This document shows positions 1 to 11,079 of a stretch of DNA of 64,000 nt, in pieces (within the stretch, counting starts at the first letter, position 1; the number at the start of each line of letters is the position of its first letter). Under the pieces are notes generated by a model that searched no databases, was not told the origin of the DNA, and worked only from the letters and a program-made list of their open reading frames with translations. Source of the DNA: Cliona cf. orientalis (taxonomy: Eukaryota; Porifera; Demospongiae; Clionaida; Clionaidae); the NCBI GenBank assembly GCA_963930775.1, contig OZ005700.1, forward strand, positions 7,202,609-7,266,608, read 5' to 3'. The translations under genes were made by a program, and so were the position numbers.

Positions 1-181
1 AAACTGAACCGGATTAAATCACGTTTACACGCATGCGCTTGACCCGAGTTAAGGCCTATGTGTAAATGGGGCTATAAAGACCTACAAGTATAGCCAAGGG
101 CAAAGAGGATGCACAGTGCAACAGTAGTCCTCAGGTCAACTACCACGGTTTCAGTTGCTACATGTAGCTATATTCTAAATC

Positions 182-325
182 AGTTAGAGACCTCGTCCAA
201 TGGTCTCTATGCTTTTAAGAGACCCTCAGGCCCTTAGTAGCACCCTCGCTTTCGCTCGGGATGCTATAGCCCAGGGCCTTCGGGTCTCTTAAAAGGCGTA
301 GAGACCTTGGACTCGGTCTCTAACT
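182..325. repeat. foldback (inverted-repeat) element, about 144 bp
   Basis: The left arm begins AGTTAGAGACC and the right arm ends GGTCTCTAACT. The arms pair imperfectly through TTTTAAGAGACC / GGTCTCTTAAAA towards a short GC-rich loop near 240-265. The shape is that of a miniature foldback element or strong hairpin. No coding capacity and no clear target-site duplication were seen. Confidence 0.75.
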
Positions 326-371
326 ATTATTTTAGAATCCAGATTAAAGTAGTCCGGTTGCTGTGTAAACA

Positions 372-446
372 CCTTAATCCACTTATAATCTAGATTAGTC
401 AATCTGGATTAGAATCCACATCCTGATGTGGATTAAAAGTGGATTA
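372..446. repeat. cluster of short palindromes (TAATCCAC family)
   Basis: AATCCACATC is followed two bases later by its reverse complement GATGTGGATT (about 412-433). AATCTAGATT and a flanking AATCCACTT / AAGTGGATT pair surround it. This is probably part of a decayed inverted-repeat element. Confidence 0.5.
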
Positions 447-1865
447 CATGTGAAGTACATGTACTGGGCCATGAAAATAAATGCAGTTCAAACCGGTTTA
501 GTCAATCTTCAATGGGACTTATAATTTATCCTTGATATAGCTAAGCATATTATTTTCATATACATACATATAATATACTATATTGTGTGCATGGATGTAC
601 CTAACCAGTTATGTGGGGCTCGCCGCTCAGGCTCACCCAAATATGCCATGAATCTCGTTAAGTGGCTCAAATATAATGGTGAGGCGGCAGTAAAAGCTAA
701 AGAGGCGGGAGGGGATGGAAAACAATTTTATCTGGTCTGAGGCAGGTTATGACCTATAATCATATCCATGTACTGATTCACACAGTGGCGCTATGGCAAC
801 TGCAACAATACATGGCCACTACACTGCAGCTGTGTAAACGGTGAAATTAATAGCTTGTCCCAAGGCCACCCACCCCTAGATTTTCAAGGATACATGTAGA
901 GACAAGGTTACAATCATATACTCATGTGTGTGACTTTCATAGCCTTGTTGCCATGCATGCAGGCACCACTGAGTCTCCAAGTGTTCTTCCCTCCCATACT
1001 ACTAAGTGCATGTACATGACAGACTTTTGGTAGCTTCCCTTTGAGTGGTTTGAGTGGTGCACACCAGGTATGCACACAAAAACAATTCTGATAATTATAT
1101 TATTATAATTTGATGTTGCTATGCATGCTTGGTGCATGTGCACCACACAAAGGACAAACATATTAAAGGTGTGCCAAATTAGACATAATATTATTATATT
1201 ATATCCCACCCTATTTACAAATATAGGACATCCTACCAGGAACCATGACTATGTACAGTAGGCAATATTTCATCACTGTAGATATTAATTGTCATCCACC
1301 TTAGCTTACTAATAATTATTTAATTATAATATAGCTGATTAAGACTGGCCCTAGAGCTAGGGTCATGCATGATTGTGTGTACACAGCTCACCACTCTCTC
1401 CAGCAGCCTGACATCTTGGCTAAGCTGTGCCTCCCTCCACCACTTATAGAATGCCATGCTCAGTAGTGTTTCTCTAAATAAATAGAGTATAGACTGATCT
1501 ATAATTATGGCTACCATATACCAAGTATGAAAATATCATGCACAGCTCACCTTCTATATGAAGTAGATAGCTCTTTGAGCTGCTTATGGTGACGTTGAAT
1601 AGCCACGAACATCTTCATTGCAGCAAAGCAGCTGCATACAATAATTGGAAAGTGTGACCGATTTGTATGGCGCTTTCTACAAAGAGGGGAATCCCCCCTC
1701 CCGAAGATTATCGCTATGTACGTATGTATGTATGTATGCATGCATGTATACAACGGAGACACTGTTGATTGTGTATATCTTCGTGCTAGGAAATTTTGCT
1801 GCATTCAATTATCACTGCTGATGACCCTTGCCATACAGATAAATGAATAATTCATGTTTTAATTA

Positions 1866-2410
1866 TACCGTACCCTTGCGAAAGAGGGCCCATGGGCGGT
1901 GCACCTTACATTGGGCCAAGATTGGGGGATGGACTGATATTCGAGGTATCAGTATCGCGTTTATACTCGAAAGAGCGCCCAGGTAAGTTACCCACGCTAG
2001 CTTCATAATCTGAATAGTAGCAGCGGCTACTATTGATTTCAGCCTTATTCAAGCACGGTTACCAATCCAGAGCAAGGGCGGCCGCGATACTTCACCGTGT
2101 GTCGTTAAGTGAAGCCGTATTCAGTGGGCGTGGCTACGATCACTAGCCGTGTATGATCGTTTATTTGTGCTAAAACGTGGCATAAAGTTAGCTAAGCTTA
2201 GTTTTACGGCTGTTTAGCAGGTTACTTATCGATCTTACATAGATTATTCGAAGTACAGTCCAGCCATTTCATGCATTTGAGCTGTGCTTTCAAGGGCAGC
2301 AATGTATGGGCGCATATTCAAGTAAACACTAGACCTTAGCAGGAAATTGAACCCAAAGTGGGGGGTGGGCCGACATTCTGTAGTGGGCCCTCTTTCGCGA
2401 GGGTACGGTA
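1866..2410. mobile_element. MITE-like element, 545 bp, 27-bp terminal inverted repeats
   Basis: The left end starts TACCGTACCCTTGCGAAAG and the right end finishes CTTTCGCGAGGGTACGGTA. The two 27-bp termini match as inverted repeats with one mismatch. TA borders both ends, as expected for a TA-inserting (Tc1/mariner-like) family. The interior has short nested hairpins and no transposase frame, so it is non-autonomous. The family assignment is inferred from the TA target only. Confidence 0.75.
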
Positions 2411-3376
2411 AATTCACTTGACTGTACATGTATATGATTTCAGCCTATAAGTACAGTGGTACAGGATATTCATTTACAGTTCAAAAGGGCAATCCATTGT
2501 TTAAGGTTCTTGCTCTATAAACTATGAATATCTATAATTATGATGAGATAATCACTCCATCAATTCTAAGATGATTAACTAGCACTATCAGTATATGCAG
2601 AGTATGTGCACTTGTCAGTTGTTTATCCTATCATCTGGGATTGGTATTGCCATGAGGCTCACCAAATCTCAATATTTAAGTCACAGAGCAAGGTATAATT
2701 GTGAATTTTTCCACAATAATTAATAGATTCGCAAACATAAAATTGTATGCATATACTACAGTACGGCATGGGGTCTGCCATCATTTTTTATCAGAATTAC
2801 AAAACACACAACCATTAAACAGCACAATCAAAACTGTACTATGTGGTAAAAAGTCATTGTCCACCCTATTTTCTGGTAAAGGTCGTCACACTCTATATTA
2901 AGATGTACTATGAAAAGTCCTAGAACACGAATTTTCTTGCGTTAATTAGATCTTGTAGCATAAACATGGTACTACTAGTAGCTCTCTGATGCATAAGCAT
3001 TGTGATTTTAATGTAATGCACAGTCAGCTAGGCGCGCATTAAATTGACGATCTTTACCTACTTGTACCAGTATGCATCACTGTCAATAGGCATCATGGTC
3101 ACCCTGAAAACACACAATATTTGTGGGCAGTGCCAAACTACTTAAAGCATTGTGATACTAAAGTCAAGTTTTTTTTATTTCACTCAGATGCCTTAGATAT
3201 CAAAATCTGACAATTTTTGTGTGGATAACAGATAGAGAGTGTGTGTTGGTCATGCAGTAATTATGACAAACACTTGCGTGTGTACTATTATTATACTACC
3301 TGGCCTCCTTCTCAAAATAATTATAGTGCTGTAGGTATTCTTAAGATCTATTGTTAACTACAGTTCATAATCTAAT

Positions 3377-3856
3377 TCAATCATTTTCTAGAAAGACGTT
3401 CTTCACTCTACTTTCAAAACAATTAAAGCCTCCTTTTAACTTGCTTCCGAGAGTATCAAACCTTTGCCTCATCTTCGACAAAGAATTCATAATTTGTGCT
3501 TCATCTTCATCACTCATATCTTGGCTCTGCGTCCCACCTTTCATAAGACGTGCGAACAGCTGATTCAGCGCCGTTCTATCGTCCTCTGTTTCAACAATGA
3601 TATCACGTGGAGTTTGAACTTTGACTTTTCTCTGCCGCTTTGAGATTGTTCGAGTTTGTCTCTTCTCCTGGACAAGTGAAGGAGACTGCTTAGATAGTAC
3701 AGTTCTGTCATCAAGCAGTTTCTGACTGAATATTCTGTCCATCGCTTGCAGCTTGGCCTTAAGGTCAGCAGGAGGACTTGCCGAGGTAAGGATTGTACAC
3801 AATCCACCAAACAAGACAGCAGATATAGTGAACACAGCAAAAAATGAAGTCTTCAT
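3377..3856 (-). CDS. small secreted protein A (159 aa), family unknown
   Basis: Single-exon frame. The start is chosen because the N-terminus (MKTSFFAVFTISAVLFGGLC) is a convincing signal peptide: one Lys followed by a hydrophobic core and a likely cleavage after SAS/SP. The middle is Lys/Arg/Gln-rich with dibasic sites (KR, KRQRK). An acidic stretch QDMSDEDEAQ leads into a C-terminal helix-like segment with the pattern SKxRxxF...K(L/I)xGGFxxF. The same order (signal, acidic linker, SKxRxxF...GGF tail) occurs in the neighbouring gene at 4844-5191, so the two are tandem paralogues. This copy's tail is less cationic and ends in acidic residues. No known family is recognised. A secreted peptide precursor (host-defence or signalling) is an inference. 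About 990 bp of spacer without a supported gene separates the two. Confidence 0.7.
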   Translation of the reverse strand: MKTSFFAVFTISAVLFGGLCTILTSASPPADLKAKLQAMDRIFSQKLLDDRTVLSKQSPSLVQEKRQTRTISKRQRKVKVQTPRDIIVETEDDRTALNQLFARLMKGGTQSQDMSDEDEAQIMNSLSKMRQRFDTLGSKLKGGFNCFESRVKNVFLEND

Positions 3857-4843
3857 TTCACCGCACTACAGAGTTATGCCTATGGAGATAGCATTGACTG
3901 GCACTAGATGTATACTGTACTCTAAACTATTTAAATAATGTATGCTCATGCACCTGGCTCCTGCTTACAATACCTGTCTAACTCAGAAACCACTACCACA
4001 CGATTAATGCAAACTTCCTTCATGCAATATGCATACTTCCAGGTATAGATAGGCTTTCATGTCCGATGAATAAACGGCTGCCAAAGCTTTACATTTTGAG
4101 GTTTCAACTACAAGTCCAATTTGCAAATTGAGTGTATCTAAGTGAAAGGAAGCGTTTAGTTATCTTCCTAAAACTTGATAACACAGGCTATAAGGAAACA
4201 TATCATTGACCACCTTACATTGTGGGGGCTGCACATCTTAGCTACATGTACTTGTCTAATGCATGCCATTTTTGACACAAATAGCTCGTACCATCGGTAC
4301 TTGGATGACAAAGTCATGCAAAAATGATGATATATAATGAAACTGCATACTATAGATGCTGGTTGTAAGCGCATGTGATTATAACTTGTAGCAGCAAGGA
4401 GGTATGCACTACATAAATTTAATGTGCTAAAATGAGGTGAGCGGGGCAAACATAACGTATGTGCCTAGAAGATCTCGAGGGTGTGAAATCTATACCGATG
4501 GATCAAAAGTGAGGTTTCTCCTCTCCCTTCAGTCTTACAATGTTAGGCAGCTTGCTAAGTGTATGTACCTTACAGGTGGCATTAATTTAAGATCCTGCAC
4601 AAAACTACACACTCAACAAAAAGTATGCACTTCAGAGCAAGCTACACCTAATAACCAGCACCTACAGTATCAGTTTGTCCACGCACTTAATAATTGCTAT
4701 GATCTTACAAAGGATATGAATTGAGAGGTAATCGTTATTAAAGGGATAAAAGAATTAACTATAGTCACTAGGATCTTAGGGGAGATTGTATACATTAATA
4801 TAATATAGTCAGCAAAGTTGAATTATCTTTCAATCCTTTAAGT
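3857..4843. other. spacer between the two secreted-protein genes
   Basis: No supported gene. Short frames on both strands (4168-4449 and 4437-4724) overlap each other and show no domain or splice-consistent extension. The promoter of the 3377-3856 gene must lie in the right-hand reading direction just above 3856, but no clear element was recognised. Confidence 0.5.
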
Positions 4844-5191
4844 TCACCCACGATGGAAGAAATTTTTGAATTTTCGAAAGCCTCCAGCTATCTTGTTACG
4901 AAAATTTTTGAATTTATTCCTCAACTTAGAGGAAATGGACTCCATTTCAGCCCTATCTTCGTCACTCATGTCTTGCTTCTGAACTTCATTCTCCAAGAGG
5001 CGAAGATAAACCTGAGCCAGTGCTATGTTGTCATCATCCTCCTGCTTCTCAACGACTGATTCCCGTGAACTAAGCTGCTGCACGAGGGAGCTGATAAGCT
5101 TTTTCTCTTGGTTTGAGGAATAAGGAGTGGCGGTGGAGTATGTAATACACACTACTCCAATGAGGACAGCCAACAGTACCAGTGTTTTCAT
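4844..5191 (-). CDS. small secreted cationic-tail protein B (115 aa), paralogue of A
   Basis: Single-exon frame. Translation is open 47 codons further upstream, but the start at 5191 is preferred because it gives MKTLVLLAVLIGVVCITYST, a classic signal peptide that aligns with MKTSFFAV of its neighbour. The predicted pro-region (about 23-88) is acidic (EDDDN, QDMSDEDRAEME). The last 29 residues are strongly basic and aromatic, with Lys/Arg alternating with Phe/Ile/Leu around a central AGGF, ending FFHRG. This signal/acidic pro-piece/cationic helix layout is typical of antimicrobial peptide precursors in general. No specific family is recognised, and activity is inference only. There is no cysteine framework in the tail. 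Confidence 0.75.
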   Translation of the reverse strand: MKTLVLLAVLIGVVCITYSTATPYSSNQEKKLISSLVQQLSSRESVVEKQEDDDNIALAQVYLRLLENEVQKQDMSDEDRAEMESISSKLRNKFKNFRNKIAGGFRKFKNFFHRG

Positions 5192-5932
5192 TTTAATCGT
5201 TGTCGTGCTAATGAATAAGATCCTCTTTGCGACTCGAATATTTTTCAGACTAATATCTGACATCAAAACCATAAAATCACTGTGTTTAAATACACTCTCC
5301 CCCATACCCATCTTTCGAAAAAAAAAAAACAATTCTAAGCTTCCTACTATGGCATATTCACAGCAGAGTCACTTCCCTAGATTACAATGTCAGCAGCCCC
5401 TGTTCCAAACCAATACTAATCAGTGTATGCACTATCATCGTAAGGAAATCGAATCACCATCACACAAAGTTACAATAGTGAGTAACAATAGCGAGTAACA
5501 ATACTGAAACCCTCTCTACAAAATACTTCAACTAACTTACAGGATCAAATCACAATCAAACTTGTTCGCATGAAGACTAGAATGTGTAAAGTTTATCATC
5601 ATACAAAGAAATTGAATCACTTCCACATAGGTACTGTAAGTGGGTGATCATTTTTGAAATCCATGTGTACGGTCTTCCCCCCGCCCCCCAGCAGCAAAGC
5701 AGTGCTCAAAATTTCGCGTTATTTCCCTTAAAGTAGCACCTGTTTCTATTATATAGCAAGACTGTATGACAGACAATACTGCTAATAGATAACAATGCGT
5801 TTTCCCTACATTTGCAAGTAATAGATTCGCAAACATAAACGTGCACGCATACTAACATTAGGGGTTTGTTCACTAAACTTAACACCAATCAATGTCCCCC
5901 AGGTGTGATCACTGCTTCTCATGCAATATCAC
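5192..5932. other. spacer, nothing recognised
   Basis: Contains a poly-A/T tract near 5318-5330 and short unsupported frames (5648-5888). A possible further 3' exon of the SFI1-like gene, whose last assigned exon ends over a good splice donor at 5931-5936, was looked for here and not found. Confidence 0.5.
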
Positions 5933-8900
5933 TTACTTTGGAAGAGCCACAGCTTTGAAGTGTTGATCTGCCCTAGAACGTAACTGCTTTCTCCCTCTCC
6001 GGTACTCAGTGTACTCCAACCAGGCAGCTACAGCCATTCCCTTCAGCTTATTGGCAATGTGAGCTCTAGCCAGACGTGTCTTTGGTCCTAGCTTTATCTC
6101 CTCACAGTGCTCACAGCGCCGAAGCCACACCACCCAACAGTGATGGATACTCTGCATACGAGAAAAACATCTCGTTTGCTTAATTCTGTTATAGACCCTG
6201 GGCTAATACTTGAATGTATTTTGTCTGAATAGCTGTTGATGCATGTGCATAACTAGCTGGGCTTCATCTATGTGTTCTTTCATGATTACTAGAGTTAGTG
6301 GGGGAAACTTTTCTTGGCCTTTCACTGGTTGACAATGTTTGAAATTTTTCAAATAATATCGGAAATACTAATGGGATTTAACTTAGGCAGCTGGATCCAT
6401 TGCAAATATATTGGCAGATAAAAATTTGATGGTTCGGTACCAGATCACCATACACATATATTATGCAAATAAGAAACTGGTAGACTTTAACTTGGCTGTC
6501 CTAAAGGCAGATTGCCAATTATTTTCCAGCTATACAGCATGTACAGATCCATTTGTACCTTTCTGATGTGAAACTGCTGAGCTAGATGATTGTTGGTAGC
6601 CTGCCTTTGCTGCATAGTGGCATACGTCTGTAGAATACGAAGCATCTTTGACTTGAGAGTGAGGCTGTAGCACTGGGCAGCTACTTCCTTCTGGTCAGAT
6701 TCATAATGCTTCATTGTAATGTCTGATAAGTAGAGTCAAGTGAAGTGAGGTAAAGTGATAGCCTGTAATTAATAGAGCTATAGCTAAAGGATGCCAGCAA
6801 ATTTTAATGGTGGATGTACGACCCTCAGATATGCCCATGTACTAGGCAATAATTATTTAGTTTTAAATTTCATATTGCTACTCTGCATCATCATAATTTA
6901 AGGATACAAAATTTCCATTTCCAAACAGCTCTCTTTAGTGTAGCCAATTGTCCCCTTATAGCGATCAATTCCTGGAAGTCAGCTAGCTGCCTGGCTCTAA
7001 TGAATCTGCTTTTCCAACAACCGAACACCTTGACTGTGAGCACAAGGTTGTGGTGCTCACTGGCCACACCCCTCATCTGATGCTTGACTCTTCTCCGCTG
7101 AACATAGGTCAGCCATGCTCCTAGACACTGACCAATCATATTCCTTCTCCAGTGTTGTACAGCCACGCTGGCTCTCTGCCGCAGTAAGACCCTCTCGTGG
7201 TAGCACTGAAGCCAGCTGTACAGTGCCTAAAGCAATACATATATAGCAAGTTATTTATGGTTTTGACTGTATAGGTCATTTTCCTTACTTTCTTTTGTAG
7301 TTGTAGGGCCCAGTGGTGAAGTGCAAGAGAGTTCATGGAAGCAAATTGACTCTTTTCTTCAACAGCTGACTTCCACTTGCACCAGACTGTCCTATTCAAT
7401 ATTAATCACACAAAAATTAAGTACCTCTAACATTCATTCCTCCACCCCTCCCCACTAAGTATATTGTTTGTTTCATATACTGTATAGTTGGAGATATTAG
7501 CGGGAATTAAATTAGGCGGTTGAGCCCAAAATTGCTATTGCAAGAATATTAGCAAATTTAAAATAATTTGGCGGTTTGGTATGGCATCACCATACGTATA
7601 ATAATGCAAGTAGGAAATTTTGGCGGATTTTAATTTGGCAGTTGTGATATAGACCGCCAAACTGCCAAATTTTCTGGCTATAATATGGTAAATAGTTTGG
7701 TAGGCATGTATAGGAGATACATGAAGGTACAGTAAAAAGGCTAACATACCTCTTCATCCTTACAATACTCCACTGCTCCACTTGAGCTTTCATCTCCTTC
7801 TTTCCTCTCCTGGCTAGTATGTACCGACTCCACCCTCTCCAAGCATTACGTAACAACTTCCCTTTAGCGAAGTTTCGAGCCAACTCCCTTTTTCTTCTCT
7901 TGCACTGTGAGAGCTGTACAAACTCTGTCCATACAGACCACACCTTTTGCCACAGCCGGTATCTAGCATTGTAATGTGATGCAATTAATAGAAATAGCAA
8001 ATTTAAATAATAAGGTATTCTATTAAATTTGTGCCTACCGATTATGGCACTCTGCTCTGATGTTGAGTTTCCACTCCCTCCTAGCCACCCACCACTGCTC
8101 ACGCCACACCCCCAAGGCCCGCCTCTTCAAGGAACGCTCACGGTGCAGTCTAGCAGCTGACGGTAACACTCGACCATACACTCGCCTACACCATAGCCAA
8201 TAATACTTTCTGGCTATGTACCTACAGAAAAAATTAAACTTGTAACTGTTATCAGAATAATGAACTTCATTAAAGATCTAACCATATCCTCAATTCCTTC
8301 AGTTTTCCCGAACCACCCCGGCTACTGTGCGTTTTATGGCCACCACTCGCTCTCGTCTGCTTGGTAATTTTAATATGCTTATCCCCAGTGGTAGCCTTTG
8401 GCTTGGAGACTTGCTTCTTCCTATAGCTAGCTTCAGTTCGTCCTGAATGTTTGGGTTTCACAGCGGCTGAGTGTGCAGATAGGTTGCTATGTTCCTCACA
8501 TGAAGCCTTGCTGGGTTGCTTCTCATTTGTAGTAATAGCACGAAATTCAACAGTGATAGTCTTTGGCGGCTTAGCAGGTGACATTGTAATGCTAGGGTGC
8601 TGCACAGAGGTAATGACAGGGGTCTCCCCATTAGGTGGGTGTTGAGTGGGGAGCAGGGAGATACCATCTGCTACGTATCCAAGAGGAGGGAGGGGCCTGG
8701 AAGTCGACTCAGGCGTTGGTATTCGACTAGGTTTAGCTTCAGACCTCACACCAGCACCTATAGATCAAAAAGTTACCGGGCACAAGCCTCGGAACAATAA
8801 TATAAAGCAGCTGATATGTGCAGTACTCTACCTTGAATGGGTATTTTGTGACCAGTGATGCTCAGGCCATCCTTGGTTCCAGTTGTTAGCCTAGAATTGA

Positions 8901-8952
8901 GGTCTTTAAGCACCTTCTGTCTTCTCAAACGTTCCAAATCTGCTCCCGACAT
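5933..8952 (-). CDS. SFI1-like centrin-repeat (centriolar) protein, about 598 aa
   Basis: Eight exons with canonical GT-AG sites and consistent phase: 8832-8952, 8283-8757, 8039-8221, 7750-7962, 7289-7391, 6908-7226, 6559-6722 and 5933-6151. The N-terminus (MSGADLERLRRQKVLKDLNS) leads into a low-complexity Pro/Ser/Lys-rich second exon. From exon 3 on, the protein is repeated 25-35-residue helical units with spaced Trp and Arg/Lys (for example RYRLWQKVWSVWTEF, NAWRGWSRYILARR, HWRRNMIGQCLGAWLTY). This W-x2-W basic-helix pattern is that of SFI1-type centrin-binding repeats and of some other ciliary coiled-coil proteins. Exact orthology (SFI1 or a relative) is not resolved. The last codons read ALPK then TAA, and the stop overlaps an excellent donor (AAAGTAAGT), so a further 3' exon is possible. 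The start lies 162 bp from the divergent THEG gene. Confidence 0.75.
6340..6491. repeat. intronic repeat, copy 1
   Basis: Shares a block order with 7495-7660 in an intron of the same gene: a GG(C/T)GGTT-like start, then TATGGCATCACCATAC-like, then ATTATGCAA(A/G)TA(A/G)GAAA, then GGCGGATTTTAATTTGGC-like. The copies are clearly diverged. It is probably an old dispersed element. It abuts the 3' flank of exon 7. Confidence 0.5.
7495..7660. repeat. intronic repeat, copy 2
   Basis: Second and better-preserved copy of the repeat at 6340-6491. It has internal GGCGGTTTGG / CCGCCAAACTGCC-type inverted motifs extending to about 7676, suggesting a decayed foldback element. No coding potential. Confidence 0.5.
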
Positions 8953-9114
8953 TTTCCCGCCATACATCGATGCAGCCCATCGTGTCACGTGACAGCTGCC
9001 AGCTCCGTTTCTATGACAACTATTATTGGTCCCGCCTCCTCGTAAACAATCTGAATCGCGCCTCAGGTCAGTCCTGATTGGAGCTACTAGCAGATCGACG
9101 ATTGAGATAAACTC
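8953..9114. promoter_or_regulatory. shared head-to-head promoter (SFI1-like / THEG-like)
   Basis: Only 162 bp separate the two divergent start codons. The interval includes TCACGTGA at about 8995 (an E-box palindrome) and a relatively GC-rich stretch, and must contain both 5' UTRs and the promoters. Both genes encode likely axonemal/centriolar proteins, so co-regulation is plausible. No TATA box is evident. Confidence 0.55.
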
Positions 9115-10949
9115 ATGCCTGCCCAGGCTACAGACTCTGTAGCTATGGAGCTAGAAAGTAAATACCTATAAAATGATAATAAGTTTGTGGTGGGTCCTAT
9201 AGTTGATTTCTGTTGCAGGCTCTGGCCCAGACTCACCAGCAGCCAAGAGAAATGCAAGGTAGGAAAAACAAACAACTAATAAAAAGATCACATTAGCATT
9301 GCTATCATTCCTTTAATAAATATTATTTCTTTTCAGGATGGCTCGGTACTCCCTCTTGGCCACACCAAAGCAATCAAAGGCAACGTGGTGGACAAGCTTT
9401 GGGTATGGGCACTCCAACATGAGCCACTGATTTAAATAGTCTAGATTAATCAACTTAACTTTCCGATTGTAGTCCAGATTTGGTGTGGGGAAATCAAGAG
9501 CCAATGTGGACATTGAAGCGATCTTCACTGACGGCGGTGGCTTCACCAAGGCTTGAGTACCTGGCAAGACCGAAAATTGACCACAGGCTTCCAGATAACT
9601 TCATGTAAGGCTCACAAGATCTGATGTATCATAAGATACGAAATTATGTATGCATGTGTTCCAATAGCCCAGAGTTTCAGTACAGCTGTGGCCGCACTTC
9701 TCAAATCTGGAAAGTCTCACTGAATGCTATGAAAGCAACGTCCTCACAGCGAGTTGCCCAACTGTCTCGCCACAAGACAGCCCCGCCAGACTATCTCGAG
9801 CACAGACCACAGTTTGCCTATAGCTGTGGGCGTAGCTCACAAATCTGGACTACGAGTAAAGCTGCCATGTCCTGTCGACCCAGACCCCACACTGCTGGTC
9901 TGGCCAGATCAAAGCAGACTCACACTGACTACCATCCTAGCAGACAGGTACAAGCTGCTATATTAATATTATTACTATAGCTGGTGATTTAATATAATTG
10001 GCTCAAGAGTTAAATCTGGCCATTTGAATGCTGAAAGTCACACGTTATAGTAATTTGGCAGGATTAATTTAGGAATGCTCCTGGGTAAATCTAGTCTTGC
10101 TATCACCCAGACCTAACTTCTTGCAGTACTGTATGTATTGTATCACCAGCACGCGGGAAGGTGATACAATACATTCGGTGCTGCAGGAAGTTGGTCTGAG
10201 TGATAGTGAGACTATGGTAAATCATGCAATTCTGCTATCTTGATATAATTATAATATTATAGGTACAGACAATAGTAAGTAGTGCTGCTAAGACATGTAT
10301 GCCATCGGAGCACACAGAACAATTAGCCAAGCCCAAGGAACGCCCAGACGGTCCTTTCAGAGATCCAGAGTGGAAGATTTCCCCAGTAACCATGCAGGCC
10401 ACTGCCACGGACAGAGTTATGGAGTTATCCAAACCAAAGAAACTGGCGGATGGATACCAGCCTTGTAGAGATGTTATCTGGAAGGTGGGCATGGGAGCAA
10501 GAACAGCCGTAGCAAGCAACAGGTATGTGCCACATACTATGATTGTGTTACTTTAGTCTGGCCAACTCCCCCTCTCCTATTCATTTTAATATGCTGAGAC
10601 TCAAGCTAACAATCTGGAGCCCTTAGGGGACAAGGGTTAGTGTTCCTTAATCCCTAAGTGCCATACACACTCCATACCTCAAAAACACTGGGTACGAAAT
10701 CTAGACTAATTCATTCTAGGGAGGTCCCTTCTATCAAGTTCTAAAAAATTAATTAGTGTATGCATTACTGAGTCTCTCTTGATACTGTAATATAGAATGG
10801 AGGAGTTGGCTAAGCCGATTGTGCGAGATACTATGGACCATGTGCAGTTCAACCCAGATGCATTTAACGTCAGTGTTGCAGCTAAGACAGCTAAAGCATC
10901 TGCGAGGATTGAAGAATTAGCACAACCGAGCACAAGAGGAACACATTAG
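9115..10949 (+). CDS. THEG-repeat protein (sperm/axonemal microtubule-associated), 324 aa
   Basis: Exons 9115-9157, 9219-9258, 9337-9402, 9473-9604, 9668-9947, 10263-10522 and 10796-10949 have GT-AG sites and join in one frame to a TAG stop. The translation is built of tandem THEG repeats with the pattern W-x-V/L-S/K-x2-A-(x5)-R-x2-x-L-A/S-x-P-K: for example PMWTLKRSSLTAVASP then RLEYLARPK; IWKVSLNAM then RVAQLSRHK; EQLAKPKERPDG; RVMELSKPK; RMEELAKPI; RIEELAQPS. About eight repeats are visible. Proteins with these repeats (THEG/SPMAP2 family) associate with sperm and ciliary microtubules, so an axonemal role is expected in flagellated cells. The divergent neighbour is an SFI1-like centriolar gene. 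Confidence 0.9.
10094..10212. repeat. foldback element in THEG-like intron 5
   Basis: The left arm (about 10094-10146, GTCTTGCTATCACCCAGACC...) pairs with the right arm (about 10161-10212, ...TTGGTCTGAGTGATAGTGAGAC) across a short loop, with a few mismatches. The stem is about 50 bp. No coding capacity. Confidence 0.75.
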
Positions 10950-11079
10950 AACTGACTGAAATACACCAAGTTCATTCATTCATTCTCATTGAATTTTTTT
11001 GTTTTTCGTTTAGAAATTAATTTTTAATTCTTGTCTCATTGGATTTAACTAAGGTATACAGTAAGCACATAATATTCTA

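Larger units (their letters stand above)
1..3376. other. gene-poor spacer at the left edge
   Basis: No open reading frame here shows a recognisable domain, a splice-consistent partner exon or composition unlike random AT-rich DNA. The region is dominated by inverted repeats (182-325, 372-446 and 1866-2410, listed separately). Short stop-free frames such as 937-1209 and 2701-2901 look fortuitous. The left edge may belong to the flank of a gene outside the window. Confidence 0.6.

Noticed and set aside
4844-5332. 162-residue reading of secreted protein B starting at 5332
   Set aside because: The extra 47 residues bury the signal peptide; the Met at 5191 aligns with the start of its paralogue.
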